From positions 1 through 64,000 of the forward strand of contig JBJHDH010000009.1 of assembly GCA_050486445.1 (NCBI GenBank): a stretch of DNA of 64,000 bases, written 5' to 3'. Below are positions 24,209-32,949 of the stretch, in pieces. Source of the DNA: Euryhalocaulis sp050486445. Lineage in GTDB: Bacteria; Pseudomonadota; Alphaproteobacteria; Caulobacterales; Maricaulaceae. Every line of letters begins with the position of its first letter. Within the stretch, counting starts at the first letter, position 1. The notes under the pieces were generated by a model, which saw nothing but the letters and a program-made list of their open reading frames with translations, ran no database searches and was not told the DNA's origin. The position numbers and the translations under genes are program-made.

Positions 24209-25435
24209 ATGCAGCCCGAGGACATCGCATCGGCGGCGGACGCTGACACGGACGGGGCGCTGGACCTGAGCCGGCCCGCGCCGCGTGCGCGCGACATGCT
24301 GGCCAAGCGTGTGGCGGATGTCGTCTGCCTGCCGTCCAGCGAGATCACGCCGCATGAACGGCATCTGGCCGGCGACCTTCTGGTCGAAATCCTGCTGGAA
24401 GGCGACGCCGAGCTGCGCCGCCGCTGCGCCCGGCGGGTGGCCGCGCTGACGGACCCGCCGCACCGGGTGCTGCGCCTGCTGGCGCGCGACGACATTGATG
24501 TCGCCCGGCCGATTCTGGAAGACAGCACCGCGCTCTCCGACGCCGATCTGGTTGAGATCGTGCAGGCGACGGCGCTGGAGCATCGCTGCATCCTGGCGCG
24601 GCGCGAGCCGCTGAGCGAGCTGGTGGTGCAGGCGCTGATCGAGCAGCGCGAGCTGGACGTGGTCCGGTTTGTCCTCGCCAACGCAAAGGCGCGTTTTTAT
24701 TACCGCACGCTGGACCAGGCCATCGTGATGTCGCGCCAGCATCCGGAGCTGACGCGGCTGATTCTGGGCCGTCAGGAACTGCGCCCGTCCCAGGCGCTGG
24801 CCATGTTCTGGTGGAGCGGGCACGAAGACCGGCAATCCATCCTGTTGCGTTTCGGGGCCGAGCGCCGCCTGTTGCAGGAGGCGGCGGGCGACGTGTTCGC
24901 TGTCGCGGCGCAGGAAGGCTGGTCCGATCCGCTGTCGCGCAAGGCGCTGCAATTTATCGACCGGCGCCAGCGCAACCGGCTGGCCATCGACAAGAGCCCG
25001 TTCGACAGCCTGGAAGAAGCGGTGAAAGCCGCCGAGACAGGGTTGCGCCGCGAACTGGTCGCCGAGATTTCCTATCTTTCCGGCATCAAGCCGGTGACCG
25101 GCGCCCAGATTTTCACCGATCTTGGCGGCGAGCCGCTGGCCGTCCTGTGCAAGGCCACGGGCCTGAAGCGCCCGGCGCTGGGCTCGCTGTGGCGCGGACA
25201 GCGGCGCGATGACGGGGATCTCGCCAATCCGTCCGAGCATTTCGCCCGCGTCATCAAGGTCTATGACACGCTGTCGAACGAAAAGGCGCAGACCGTGCTG
25301 CGCTACTGGAACTGGTCGCTGAGCTCTGCCCTGTCGCCGGCGCTGCTCAGCGCCATTCGCGGCGGCGAGGAACCGGGCGCGGATGAGGATATCGGCTCGC
25401 CCGCGCGCACCGCGGCGCTGGTTCTGGATCTCTAG
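24209..25435 (+). CDS. DUF2336 domain protein
   Basis: A 408-residue all-helical protein of the alphaproteobacterial DUF2336 family, whose function is not established. Family-like features are RDMLAKRVADVVCLPSSEITPHE (about 31-53) and repeated helical segments with ARDDIDVARPIL that resemble HEAT-like units. No membrane helix or signal is seen. Two starts are possible (24179 and 24209). I favour 24209 because aggga precedes it. It is divergent from msrB and convergent with sufE. Confidence 0.7.
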   Translation: MQPEDIASAADADTDGALDLSRPAPRARDMLAKRVADVVCLPSSEITPHERHLAGDLLVEILLEGDAELRRRCARRVAALTDPPHRVLRLLARDDIDVARPILEDSTALSDADLVEIVQATALEHRCILARREPLSELVVQALIEQRELDVVRFVLANAKARFYYRTLDQAIVMSRQHPELTRLILGRQELRPSQALAMFWWSGHEDRQSILLRFGAERRLLQEAAGDVFAVAAQEGWSDPLSRKALQFIDRRQRNRLAIDKSPFDSLEEAVKAAETGLRRELVAEISYLSGIKPVTGAQIFTDLGGEPLAVLCKATGLKRPALGSLWRGQRRDDGDLANPSEHFARVIKVYDTLSNEKAQTVLRYWNWSLSSALSPALLSAIRGGEEPGADEDIGSPARTAALVLDL

Positions 25436-25454
25436 ACGGGTTTTGTGCGTGAAA

Positions 25455-25877
25455 TCAGGCGGCCTGGATCGCCGCCTGTGCGTCTGCCCGCATCCGTTCG
25501 ATCATCGCCGCAAGTCCGTTGGACCGCTGCTGTGACAGGTTTTCGGCCAGGTCGATGCGCCGGAACACCGCCATCGCGTCCGCGTTCAGGATTTCTTCCG
25601 GCGTACGCCGGTCAAACAGGCGCATCAGGATCGCAATCAGGCCACGCACAATATGGGCGTCGCTGTCGCCGCGAAAATGGATGCGCCCGTCCGCCTCCCG
25701 CGTGCTGATCAGCCAGACCTGCGAGGCGCAGCCGCGCACCCGCGTCTCTTCGCTGTGTTCGCCGTCCGACAGCGGCGCCAGTTCCCGCCCCAGTTCGATG
25801 ACATGGCGGTAGCGCTGCTCCCAGTCGTCGAGCAGGTCGAATTCCTCGATCAGGGTCTGGATATGGGCGTCTTGCAT
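25455..25877 (-). CDS. sufE: Cysteine desulfuration protein SufE
   Basis: A 140-residue sulfur-transfer protein that accepts persulfide from the cysteine desulfurase SufS for Fe-S cluster assembly. The active cysteine is C50 in EETRVRGCASQVWL, the classic SufE loop, and LNADAMAVFRRIDLAENLSQQRSNG is the C-terminal signature. The ATG at 25877 starts the conserved domain. The long in-frame Arg-rich upstream extension is out-of-family. The rest of the suf operon is not nearby, as is common for sufE in alphaproteobacteria. Confidence 0.95.
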   Translation of the reverse strand: MQDAHIQTLIEEFDLLDDWEQRYRHVIELGRELAPLSDGEHSEETRVRGCASQVWLISTREADGRIHFRGDSDAHIVRGLIAILMRLFDRRTPEEILNADAMAVFRRIDLAENLSQQRSNGLAAMIERMRADAQAAIQAA

Positions 25878-25911
25878 CGTGCCGGGGAGGTAGCGTCCCC
25901 GGAGCAGGGTC

Positions 25912-26241
25912 TCAAGGGGCGGGCGTGGTCTCGGGCGCCGGAACCGTCTCCAGCGGCGTTCCAGCCGCATCCGCGGCCATCGCATCGGCGAGGGCGTGGC
26001 GCGCCTGCTGCACGGCGATCCCGCCAACCAGACGGGCCGCCATGGCCGATTCCCGGGCCGCCGCGCACAGGGCCGGCCGCTCCGCGCAGAAATCGTCCGC
26101 CGCCTGTTGCGGGGCGATATTCACGATCTCCGGAATCTGGATTTCCACCGCCGCGTGCGGCGCGGCCTCAGCCCCCGGCTGCCGGGGGATGAAGGCGGCG
26201 ACCACCGCCAGGAAAAAGATCGCCTTCAGTATGAAACGCAT
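25912..26241 (-). CDS. DUF5330-type small secreted protein
   Basis: A 109-residue protein. It has an N-terminal hydrophobic signal or anchor (about 3-26, FILKAIFFLAVVAAFIP) and a conserved region with DDFCAERPALCAAARESAMAARL, whose two cysteines (near C52 and C60) may pair. It resembles the short DUF5330 proteins seen next to sufE in alphaproteobacteria. The function is unknown. The spacing to sufE (about 34 bases) suggests one transcript. Confidence 0.65.
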   Translation of the reverse strand: MRFILKAIFFLAVVAAFIPRQPGAEAAPHAAVEIQIPEIVNIAPQQAADDFCAERPALCAAARESAMAARLVGGIAVQQARHALADAMAADAAGTPLETVPAPETTPAP

Positions 26242-26358
26242 TGGCTTCCGTCTCTGATGGGTGGGGTCCCCAAAGACGGCGCCAGATTAGCCGGACTGGA
26301 ATAAATTTCCGAAAACAGACAGCGTTAACGCTCCGGCAAACCCTTGCCGGAATTTGCC

Positions 26359-27693
26359 TCAATTTGTAGCGATTTCGGCTCTGGGGGCGGCGGTCTCCGC
26401 GGTCTCGTCCGCCGCCGCTTCCTGTTCAGCCGCGGCGATCATCGGGGCCGGGATCGCCGGGCGGCGCCGGGTATCGGCCACGGTGGCGCCAAGGCATTCG
26501 CCCATATCTTCCAGCTGATGCTCGGCGATGCAGAAGGCGTCTTCATATTTGAAGCGCGCCGCGGCGATGCACTGGCGCAGATGCAGCAGCGCAAAATCCA
26601 GACAGTCCTTGGCTTTGGGCAGATTCAGCAGATGATCGACCAGATCCGGCCGGTCCTGGGAAACATCCAGCACCCGCAGCGCCGCCAGCGTCATCATCGG
26701 TCCGATGGCTTTGGCCTCGCCTGGCTGGGCCAGGCCGGCCGCGCCATTGGGCTCTGGCCGGTAATCGACGGCGGACCAGAAGGCGATGCGGCGCATCCGG
26801 GCGTCTTCCGGGGCGGCGGTCGAGGCGATGGGCGCGCCAAAAGCCACGGCGGCCATCAGGTCTTCTGTCGGGGTGGTGATGCGGCGGGGATTGGCCAGCA
26901 CATCCAGCCGCGCCGGACGGTCGCGCGCGATCAGATTGCTCCAGCCGCGTTGCTGCAGGGTGTAGGATTCCTGCTTGAACCGCTCGCTCATGGCTTCCAG
27001 CGCAGCGGCGTCGTCGCGAAGCACCCGCAGCACCACGGCGGCGGCTTCGCGTGCGCCCGGAAAACCGAGCACATATTCGGGCTCGTTGACCATGCCCTGC
27101 ACCAGTTCCGCCACGCCGTAATAGTCCGCGACCTCGCGCACCTTGTCGACAAAGGCCGGCTGCTGCGCCGCGATGAAAGCGGCGTAGGACAGCCAGGCGT
27201 CGTTCAGCGTGCGGGAATCGTAGCTGGCCAGCGTGTCCATGATGGCGTCGAGATCGACCGGCTCGTCGATTGGCCGCTGTTTCACGGCCGCCAGATCCCG
27301 CTGGAACAGCGCATAGTCGGCGGCGGCGCGGATCAGCTTGTCTTCGGGCACAGCGGCCACGGCGGCGGGCGCCGCGGCGGCCTCGCCGGCTTCCGCATCG
27401 GAACCGGCTTCGGCTGCTGCTTCAGCGGCCGCGGCGGCGGCGATTTCAGCGGCTTCGGCGCGAGCCTCCGCCACGGCGCGCGATTCGGCCATGGCGGCTT
27501 CCAGCGCGGCGGCGATTTCGGCCTCGCGTGTGAGAGCAGGGTCTTCCGGGAACGCGGTTTCGTCCGTCCCGGATTCGGCCGGCGCGGCGTCTTGATCAGT
27601 CCGCAGGGCGGGAGCTTCTTCCGTCTGGGCCAGGGCTGGAAGGCCAGCGAGGCCCCAGCATGCCGCTACGACCCCTGCTATCGCCAATTTCAT
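26359..27693 (-). CDS. Unrecognised exported protein with Ala/Glu-rich linker
   Basis: A 444-residue protein I do not recognise. It has a clear signal peptide (MKLAIAGVVAACWGLAGLPALAQ). The next 90 residues are a low-complexity Ala/Glu segment likely to be a flexible or coiled linker. From about 120 on the protein is ordered and mainly helical, with conserved-looking stretches (IMDTLASYDSRTLNDAWLSY; KDCLDFALLHLRQCIAAARF) and four cysteines near the C-terminus. The start at 27693 is chosen for the signal peptide. It is a candidate lineage-specific envelope protein. Confidence 0.7.
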   Translation of the reverse strand: MKLAIAGVVAACWGLAGLPALAQTEEAPALRTDQDAAPAESGTDETAFPEDPALTREAEIAAALEAAMAESRAVAEARAEAAEIAAAAAAEAAAEAGSDAEAGEAAAAPAAVAAVPEDKLIRAAADYALFQRDLAAVKQRPIDEPVDLDAIMDTLASYDSRTLNDAWLSYAAFIAAQQPAFVDKVREVADYYGVAELVQGMVNEPEYVLGFPGAREAAAVVLRVLRDDAAALEAMSERFKQESYTLQQRGWSNLIARDRPARLDVLANPRRITTPTEDLMAAVAFGAPIASTAAPEDARMRRIAFWSAVDYRPEPNGAAGLAQPGEAKAIGPMMTLAALRVLDVSQDRPDLVDHLLNLPKAKDCLDFALLHLRQCIAAARFKYEDAFCIAEHQLEDMGECLGATVADTRRRPAIPAPMIAAAEQEAAADETAETAAPRAEIATN

Positions 27694-27920
27694 GGTTCCC
27701 CCCCAGCTCGGGTTTATTCTGGATTGTGCCATCAGACCGGGGCGGACGCCATCGGTCATTCAGTGTTTCCTGCATCTTAACCCTATGTGTGCAAACCAAT
27801 TCTTACCGAAGGTTTGAAGCTGCTGCGCTTTATGGCGGCTGTTAACGATTCAACATTTGTTAACGACGGCGGCCAAGACTGACTTCGCGGTGCGGAGCTG
27901 ATTCCCCACGCAAATTTGTT

Positions 27921-29639
27921 GTGTCTGGCTCAATGAGCGCTTCTTTGCCCAAGGCGACGCCGCGCAATGGCCAGCTTCCGCGCATGGCCCTTCTGGCTTG
28001 GTGCGCCGCAGCCCTGATCGCCGCGGGAGTCTCCGTTCTGGCCGGAATCGCGCCGCGTCACGCCGCCATTGGCGCGGGCCTGTGTCTTTTGCCCGCCGCG
28101 CTCGGCTTTGCTTTGACCCCGCTGTTGCGCCACGAATGGGCCCAGGTTGCGCTGGTCTGCGCCTGGGTGGCGCTGGCGCTTGCCGCCGCGCTCGCGCTGG
28201 GGGCCGGCTCGGCCGCCGCCTGCTGGTTCCTGCTGCCGCCGATTGTGGCGTTCACGCTGGGCCGCCGCTCTTTGATTCTGGAGACGGGGGTGAGCAGCCT
28301 GCTCGCCTTCGGTCTCGCCAGCGCGCTGGAGATCGGCGGCCTGGCGCCGCCGTTCTATCCGGCTGCGTCTTATCCGGTGCTGGCGGTGCTGGCGGTGATG
28401 ATGGCGGTCGCGCTCGCCACCGGGGCGGCGATCGGCGCGCGCCGTTTCGCCACGATGGAGCAGCTTCGGGCGCGCCGCCGCTTCAGCACGTTTGACCATG
28501 TCGCCGAACAGATGCCCGCTGTTGCGCTGCGACTGGCCGGAAACGGCGATGTGGTCGGGGTCGCGGGGGCGGTGGAGACCGTGCTGCGCATGGAGCGCGT
28601 CGCCCTGATGGGACAACCGCTGACAGTGCTGGCGGCGGACGCGGAAACCGGCTCGGCCGTGCAGGCGGCGCTGGACGAAGCGCGCCGTTTTGGCCGGGAA
28701 ACCGTGCTGGATATTTCCATGCCGGATGGGGCGTCACTGGAACTGCGCATCGCTCCCGAAGGCGCATTGGTGCTGGCCGTGGATGTCACCGAGCGCGCCG
28801 GGCGCGAACGCGCCGCCTTTGAGACGCGCGACGCGGCGCTGGCCGCCAGCGAGGCGAAGACGCGCTATCTCGCGGGCATGAGCCATGAAATCCGCACCCC
28901 GCTGAACGCCATTATCGGATTCTCCGATGTAATGAAGCAGCGCCTGTTCGGCCCGCTGCCCGCGCGCTACGCCGAATACGCCGATCTGATCCATGAAAGC
29001 GGCCTGCATCTGCTCGATCTGGTCGGCGATGTGCTCGACATGTCGAAGATCGAGGCTGACCGCTACGAACTGAAGCTGGAATCCATGGATGCGCGCGACA
29101 TCGCCGGCGCCGCGGCCCGGCTGATGCGTTTGCGCGCCGAAGACAGCGGCGTGCGGCTGGAGCTGGATTGCGGACTGGCGCCGCTGCCTGTCCGCGCCGA
29201 CCGCAAGGCGCTGCGCCAGATTCTGCTGAACCTGCTGTCCAATGCGCTGAAATTCACGCCCAAAGGCGGCGAGGCGCGCGTGGCGCTGCGCTCGGAGGGC
29301 GGGGAACTGGTGCTGGAAGTCGCCGACACCGGCGTCGGCATGAGCGCGGAAGACGCCGCGCGGCTGGGCCAGCCTTACCAGCAGGCCGACAGCGCCGGGG
29401 CGACGACCGAGCGCGGCTCGGGCCTGGGCCTGTCGCTGGTCTCGGCGCTGGCGCAGATGCATGGCGGCGGCCTGGAGATCGAGAGCGAACCCGGCAAGGG
29501 CACGACGGCGCGCGTGCGACTGCCGGTTCTGGAGGCGCAGGCCGCTCCGGTGACGCGGCTGGATGCGCGCGCGCAAATCCAGCGCGCGGCGGCGGCCAGT
29601 GAGGAAATCCTGAAAGTCCAGGTCGAAGCGGGCGCCTGA
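27921..29639 (+). CDS. Membrane sensor histidine kinase with PAS-like domain (PleC/DivJ-like)
   Basis: A 572-residue kinase. About six hydrophobic segments (22-172) form a membrane sensor, followed by a PAS-like fold (about 190-300). The dimerisation and phosphorylation helix carries the H box YLAGMSHEIRTPLNAIIGFS with H322, and the catalytic domain has the N box NLLSNALKFTPKGG, DTGVGM and GSGLGLSL. No receiver domain is fused. The layout resembles alphaproteobacterial cell-cycle kinases such as DivJ/PleC, but no partner regulator is adjacent. The start is a GTG at 27921 or an ATG at 27933. Confidence 0.88.
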   Translation: MSGSMSASLPKATPRNGQLPRMALLAWCAAALIAAGVSVLAGIAPRHAAIGAGLCLLPAALGFALTPLLRHEWAQVALVCAWVALALAAALALGAGSAAACWFLLPPIVAFTLGRRSLILETGVSSLLAFGLASALEIGGLAPPFYPAASYPVLAVLAVMMAVALATGAAIGARRFATMEQLRARRRFSTFDHVAEQMPAVALRLAGNGDVVGVAGAVETVLRMERVALMGQPLTVLAADAETGSAVQAALDEARRFGRETVLDISMPDGASLELRIAPEGALVLAVDVTERAGRERAAFETRDAALAASEAKTRYLAGMSHEIRTPLNAIIGFSDVMKQRLFGPLPARYAEYADLIHESGLHLLDLVGDVLDMSKIEADRYELKLESMDARDIAGAAARLMRLRAEDSGVRLELDCGLAPLPVRADRKALRQILLNLLSNALKFTPKGGEARVALRSEGGELVLEVADTGVGMSAEDAARLGQPYQQADSAGATTERGSGLGLSLVSALAQMHGGGLEIESEPGKGTTARVRLPVLEAQAAPVTRLDARAQIQRAAAASEEILKVQVEAGA

Positions 29640-29658
29640 CCCGCCGCGCCAGAGTGGA

Positions 29659-30534
29659 TCAGCTCTGCGCGCCGCCTGACGAAGGCGTGGCGCCGGCGGC
29701 GAGAAACGCCATCGCCGCCGCCAGATCGCCGACCTCCAGATACAGGGTCTCCACACGACCGCCGGGATATTCCAGCGTGAGCCGCGCGGCGTCGCGCGGG
29801 TCCAGCGCCGCCATCTCGTCCAGCGTCTCAAGCGGCAGCAGCCAGTAGAAGAAGCCATCGGCGCCGGGCGGCGCCTGCACCGCCCGCTCTGGCCGTCCGG
29901 CGGCCCAGACCTGTCTGGACAGTGCGACGGGCGCCGCGCGGCTGGCCAGCGCGCTGGAGCTGTCGGTGCGGAAGAGGCCGCCCAGAGTCGATTCCATGAA
30001 TTCCGGCCATTTCCGCGCATCGCGGAATTGCAGCGAGATGGCGTGCGGACGCGCCGGACCGGCCGCCGGCAGGGCGGCGACCAGCGCCCGCCCTTCGGCG
30101 TCTTCCACCACGCCCAGCCGTGCGCCGCCGGGCAGATCCTGCCACAGCGTCCAGGCCATCATCGCTTCGGCCCCCGCGCGCGATGTATGCCATGTCTGAT
30201 GCTCGCCAGCGAAACTCTGCTGCTGCATGGCGGCCCAGCCTGTGAAGGCGGCGCGCGCCGTTTCGGCTTCCGCGCGCAGCAGCGCGTCGTCGCACAGCGT
30301 CCCGGCTGCGCGGTCGGCGGCGGCGCGCCGGATCGGCTCTGGCCGCAGGCCCGCGCGCAGCAGCACGCCCCGCGCCTGTCCCGCCGCGCCGGAAAGCGCC
30401 GCGCGCTCCCGCTCGTTCAGAAGCTGGCACCTTGTGTTGGCTTCCAGCAGAAATTGCCGGCGTGCATAGGCTTCGCGTGCCTCGGCCGGCGCCGCCGCGG
30501 CAAGCGCGGTCGCGGCCATCAGTGTCCCGATCAT
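29659..30534 (-). CDS. Unrecognised exported protein
   Basis: A 291-residue protein with a signal peptide (MIGTLMAATALAAAAPAEA). The N-terminal half contains RRQFLLEANTRCQLLNERERAAL and two cysteines that could pair (near C35 and C80). The C-terminal half has a DxxDAARLTLEYPGGRVETLYLEVGDLAAA stretch. I do not recognise a family. The start at 30534 is chosen for the signal peptide. It is convergent with the histidine kinase and lies about 70 bases downstream of the BcsB-like gene, so it may share that operon. Confidence 0.65.
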   Translation of the reverse strand: MIGTLMAATALAAAAPAEAREAYARRQFLLEANTRCQLLNERERAALSGAAGQARGVLLRAGLRPEPIRRAAADRAAGTLCDDALLRAEAETARAAFTGWAAMQQQSFAGEHQTWHTSRAGAEAMMAWTLWQDLPGGARLGVVEDAEGRALVAALPAAGPARPHAISLQFRDARKWPEFMESTLGGLFRTDSSSALASRAAPVALSRQVWAAGRPERAVQAPPGADGFFYWLLPLETLDEMAALDPRDAARLTLEYPGGRVETLYLEVGDLAAAMAFLAAGATPSSGGAQS

Positions 30535-30604
30535 TCTTTCCCCCACGCCTTTGCCGCAGGGATACAGGACAGGGATTGCGATCCGGTGAATCGAGGAAAA
30601 TCGC

Positions 30605-32473
30605 CTAGTGACGGCGGGCGCGGACCATGATCCAGCCCAGAGCGAGTCCGCCGATTATGGCCAGAAACAGCAGGGTGCGCCCCAGCTCCGGCGAGGTGGT
30701 CGGCGGCGGCACGCGTAGCGACGGGGCGCGCCACGGACCGCGATCCTGCATGACGGCTTCATCGCGCGTCCAGCGCATCACCCGCCCATCGAAGGCGGTG
30801 AGCATGCCGGAATCGGCAAGATGGTGCAGCGAAGCGGCGAAATCGGATCCATCCGTTTCTGTGAGGAGAGTCAGCCAGGTCTCGTCGTCCCGCGAAAACC
30901 GCGCCGCGCCGCCGCCGATAACAGGAACGCTGACGCCGGCGGCCTGCGCCCGCGATCCCAGACGCAGCGGTGTGCGTTCCGGCGCGCCGCGCAAGACCGC
31001 GTGCAGGCTTCCGGGCGCGGTTTCCAGAATCGCAGCGGGGACCAGCGCGCGCGGCGCCAGCAGAATGGCTGAAGCATCTGGCGCGATGTCAGCCGTGGCG
31101 GAAACTCCGCTGATATCCGGCGCCCGCCCGGCGCGCCGGGCGATCTCCGCCAGTAGGCGCAATTGCGCCATGCGATCCAGTGCATTGCGCGCCGGCAGAT
31201 GCAGGCGCGCCCCGGCGAAATCCCCGGCGGCGAAGCCAAACAGGCTGGTTTCGTCCGCCGCGACGCCTGTGCGGTCGATGCGCAGCGAATGGACTGTCAG
31301 CAGCGGGTGCGCGCTTCCACTCCGGCATTGTTCCGCATCCGGCGCAGCGGCGATGCGCGGCGTAAAGACAAGCGTGTTGTCTCCGGGCGCGAGCAGACCG
31401 GGGGGCAGCGGGATGGACCAGCCGCGCCGGCCCGGGGTGAGGCTCACATCCGGCAAAGGGCGGCCATTCAGCAGCAGGCCGAGTTGCGATCCGCCCCCGG
31501 TCTGCGCATTGAGCGAAAGCGACATGCGCAGCACGGCGCGTTCGGGGCGGCGGTCCAGCGTAAAGACGGCGTGTTCCGGCTCTGGCGTCCAGTCCGGCCC
31601 GAAGCGCGGAGCGATAAACTTATCGGCCGTCTCCGCCGCTCTGGCATAGTCGCGCAGCAGCAAGGCCGCGCTCTCAATGTCCGGCGCCCGGATTTCGATG
31701 ACGGGAACCGGCCCCTCGGCAAAGCCGAACGATGCGCCGTCGGAATCGGCATCCGCGACAAAGCGCAGGATCATGTCCGCCCCTGCGCCGGACGGGACAA
31801 AGCGCGGCGTTCGCGGCGCGCGCACGCCGGCAGCCAGCGCCGCCCAGGTTTCGAACGCGGCGCGCGTGTCCGTATCGGCCATGGCCGCGCCGCCGCTTCC
31901 GGCGTCGATAAAGATGCGGTTCGGAGAGATCAGGGGCGAACGCAGCATCCGGTCGAGCGCGCCCGGCGAATTTGGCCGGGGCATGTCGGCGGAGAGTTGG
32001 ATGCGCGAGGCGGCGAGATTCAGCGCCCAGGCGCCATCCTCCGGCGCCGGACAGCCGCCGGCCGGTGAGACGAAGGCGATGACCGCCTCATTGCGCCCTG
32101 CGCGCAGATAGCGCGCCGGGAAATCCACCTGCGCGTTGAATGGATGCGGCTCGGGGCGCAGCACGGCGGCCGGCGATCCGTTCAGCCGGACCTCGATAGA
32201 GGCGTGCGGGGCGGGCGAGGCCTCGCCCGGCGCGGCATCCAGCGCCAGCCGCAGATTCTGCGCCGCCATGCCCGGCGGCAGGTCGAAGACGATCTTTGCC
32301 TGGCCGCCGCGCCAGTCCAGGATGCGCTCCGCCCCCGAAGGGGACAGCGATGACAGGGGGAGCGTATGCAGCGGAGCGTCCGCGATTTCCCGGGCGTGCA
32401 GCAGCGGCGCGGCCGCCAGCCACAGAATGGCAGGCGCGGCGAGGCGAGCCAAAATGGGACGGCGCCAGTTCAT
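30605..32473 (-). CDS. BcsB-like periplasmic protein (cellulose-synthase regulatory subunit family)
   Basis: A 622-residue exported protein with a C-terminal anchor. It has a signal peptide (about 1-28) and two jelly-roll-like segments: about 55-150 with IEVRLNGSPAAVLRPEPHPFNAQVDFP, and about 300-400 with LLNGRPLPDVSLTPGRRGWS. Alternating alpha/beta regions follow, and the final helix (LLFLAIIGGLALGWIMV) is followed by RARRH. This architecture matches BcsB, which guides cellulose through the periplasm. No BcsA synthase or other polysaccharide gene is in the window, so the partner is unknown. The similarity is judged by eye. Confidence 0.6.
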   Translation of the reverse strand: MNWRRPILARLAAPAILWLAAAPLLHAREIADAPLHTLPLSSLSPSGAERILDWRGGQAKIVFDLPPGMAAQNLRLALDAAPGEASPAPHASIEVRLNGSPAAVLRPEPHPFNAQVDFPARYLRAGRNEAVIAFVSPAGGCPAPEDGAWALNLAASRIQLSADMPRPNSPGALDRMLRSPLISPNRIFIDAGSGGAAMADTDTRAAFETWAALAAGVRAPRTPRFVPSGAGADMILRFVADADSDGASFGFAEGPVPVIEIRAPDIESAALLLRDYARAAETADKFIAPRFGPDWTPEPEHAVFTLDRRPERAVLRMSLSLNAQTGGGSQLGLLLNGRPLPDVSLTPGRRGWSIPLPPGLLAPGDNTLVFTPRIAAAPDAEQCRSGSAHPLLTVHSLRIDRTGVAADETSLFGFAAGDFAGARLHLPARNALDRMAQLRLLAEIARRAGRAPDISGVSATADIAPDASAILLAPRALVPAAILETAPGSLHAVLRGAPERTPLRLGSRAQAAGVSVPVIGGGAARFSRDDETWLTLLTETDGSDFAASLHHLADSGMLTAFDGRVMRWTRDEAVMQDRGPWRAPSLRVPPPTTSPELGRTLLFLAIIGGLALGWIMVRARRH

Positions 32474-32511
32474 AACGGGCTGAAGGTCAGCAATTTGCGG
32501 ACCGGGCGCGG

Positions 32512-32853
32512 ATGAGTCCGGCCCTGAAAAGCGCGTTCTGGGTCGGGGCGCTGACGCGCCGGGCGCAGAGCGGCGGCGCCAGCGCCTATGTGGCGCGGCG
32601 CGGCGACCCCGACGCCGGGGTGGTGATTGTGAAGATCGCCCGGCTTGACGGCACGGCGGATGTCTATCTGCCGTCGCGCGATATGGAGGGCGCCCGCGCA
32701 TGGCGGCGGGGAAACGGCGCCGCGCCGGTGGCCGAGGCGGAGGCGGACGCCATCGTCCGGCGCGAGACGGATTACGACCCCGATTGCTGGGTTGTGGAGA
32801 TCGAGGACCGGCAGGGCCGGCACTTCCTCACCGAAGCGGTGCTGGAAAGCTGA
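32512..32853 (+). CDS. DUF1491 family protein
   Basis: A 113-residue cytoplasmic protein of the alphaproteobacterial DUF1491 family, function unknown. The family pattern is visible in SAFWVGALTRRAQSGGASAY, RRGDPDAGVVIVKI and ETDYDPDCWVVEIEDRQGRHFL. It is divergent from the BcsB-like gene, 38 bases apart, so the two may share a promoter region. Confidence 0.8.
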   Translation: MSPALKSAFWVGALTRRAQSGGASAYVARRGDPDAGVVIVKIARLDGTADVYLPSRDMEGARAWRRGNGAAPVAEAEADAIVRRETDYDPDCWVVEIEDRQGRHFLTEAVLES

Positions 32854-32904
32854 ACGGAGATCGACTCTCTCAAATCGCGGAAATGCTCCAACTCTTTGTT
32901 TTCC

Positions 32905-32948
32905 GCGTTTCCGGACGGCGAACCGGTTCCCACTTCGCCTGGAAACGC
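32905..32948 (+). repeat. Dispersed palindromic repeat (GAACCGGTTCCCACTT type)
   Basis: The outer stem gcgtttcc/ggaaacgc encloses ggcgaa/ttcgcc around ccggttcccac. It lies between two convergent genes, where such REP-like elements often sit. The core AAGTGGGAACCGGTT recurs (minus orientation here) at 40575-40597. Confidence 0.65.
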
Positions 32949-32949
32949 T

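Noticed and set aside
27841..27868. Replication origin suggested by two GTTAAC palindromes near a GATTC site
   Set aside because: There are only two short motifs, no cluster of DnaA boxes and no neighbouring origin genes; ordinary promoter AT-richness before the histidine kinase is enough.
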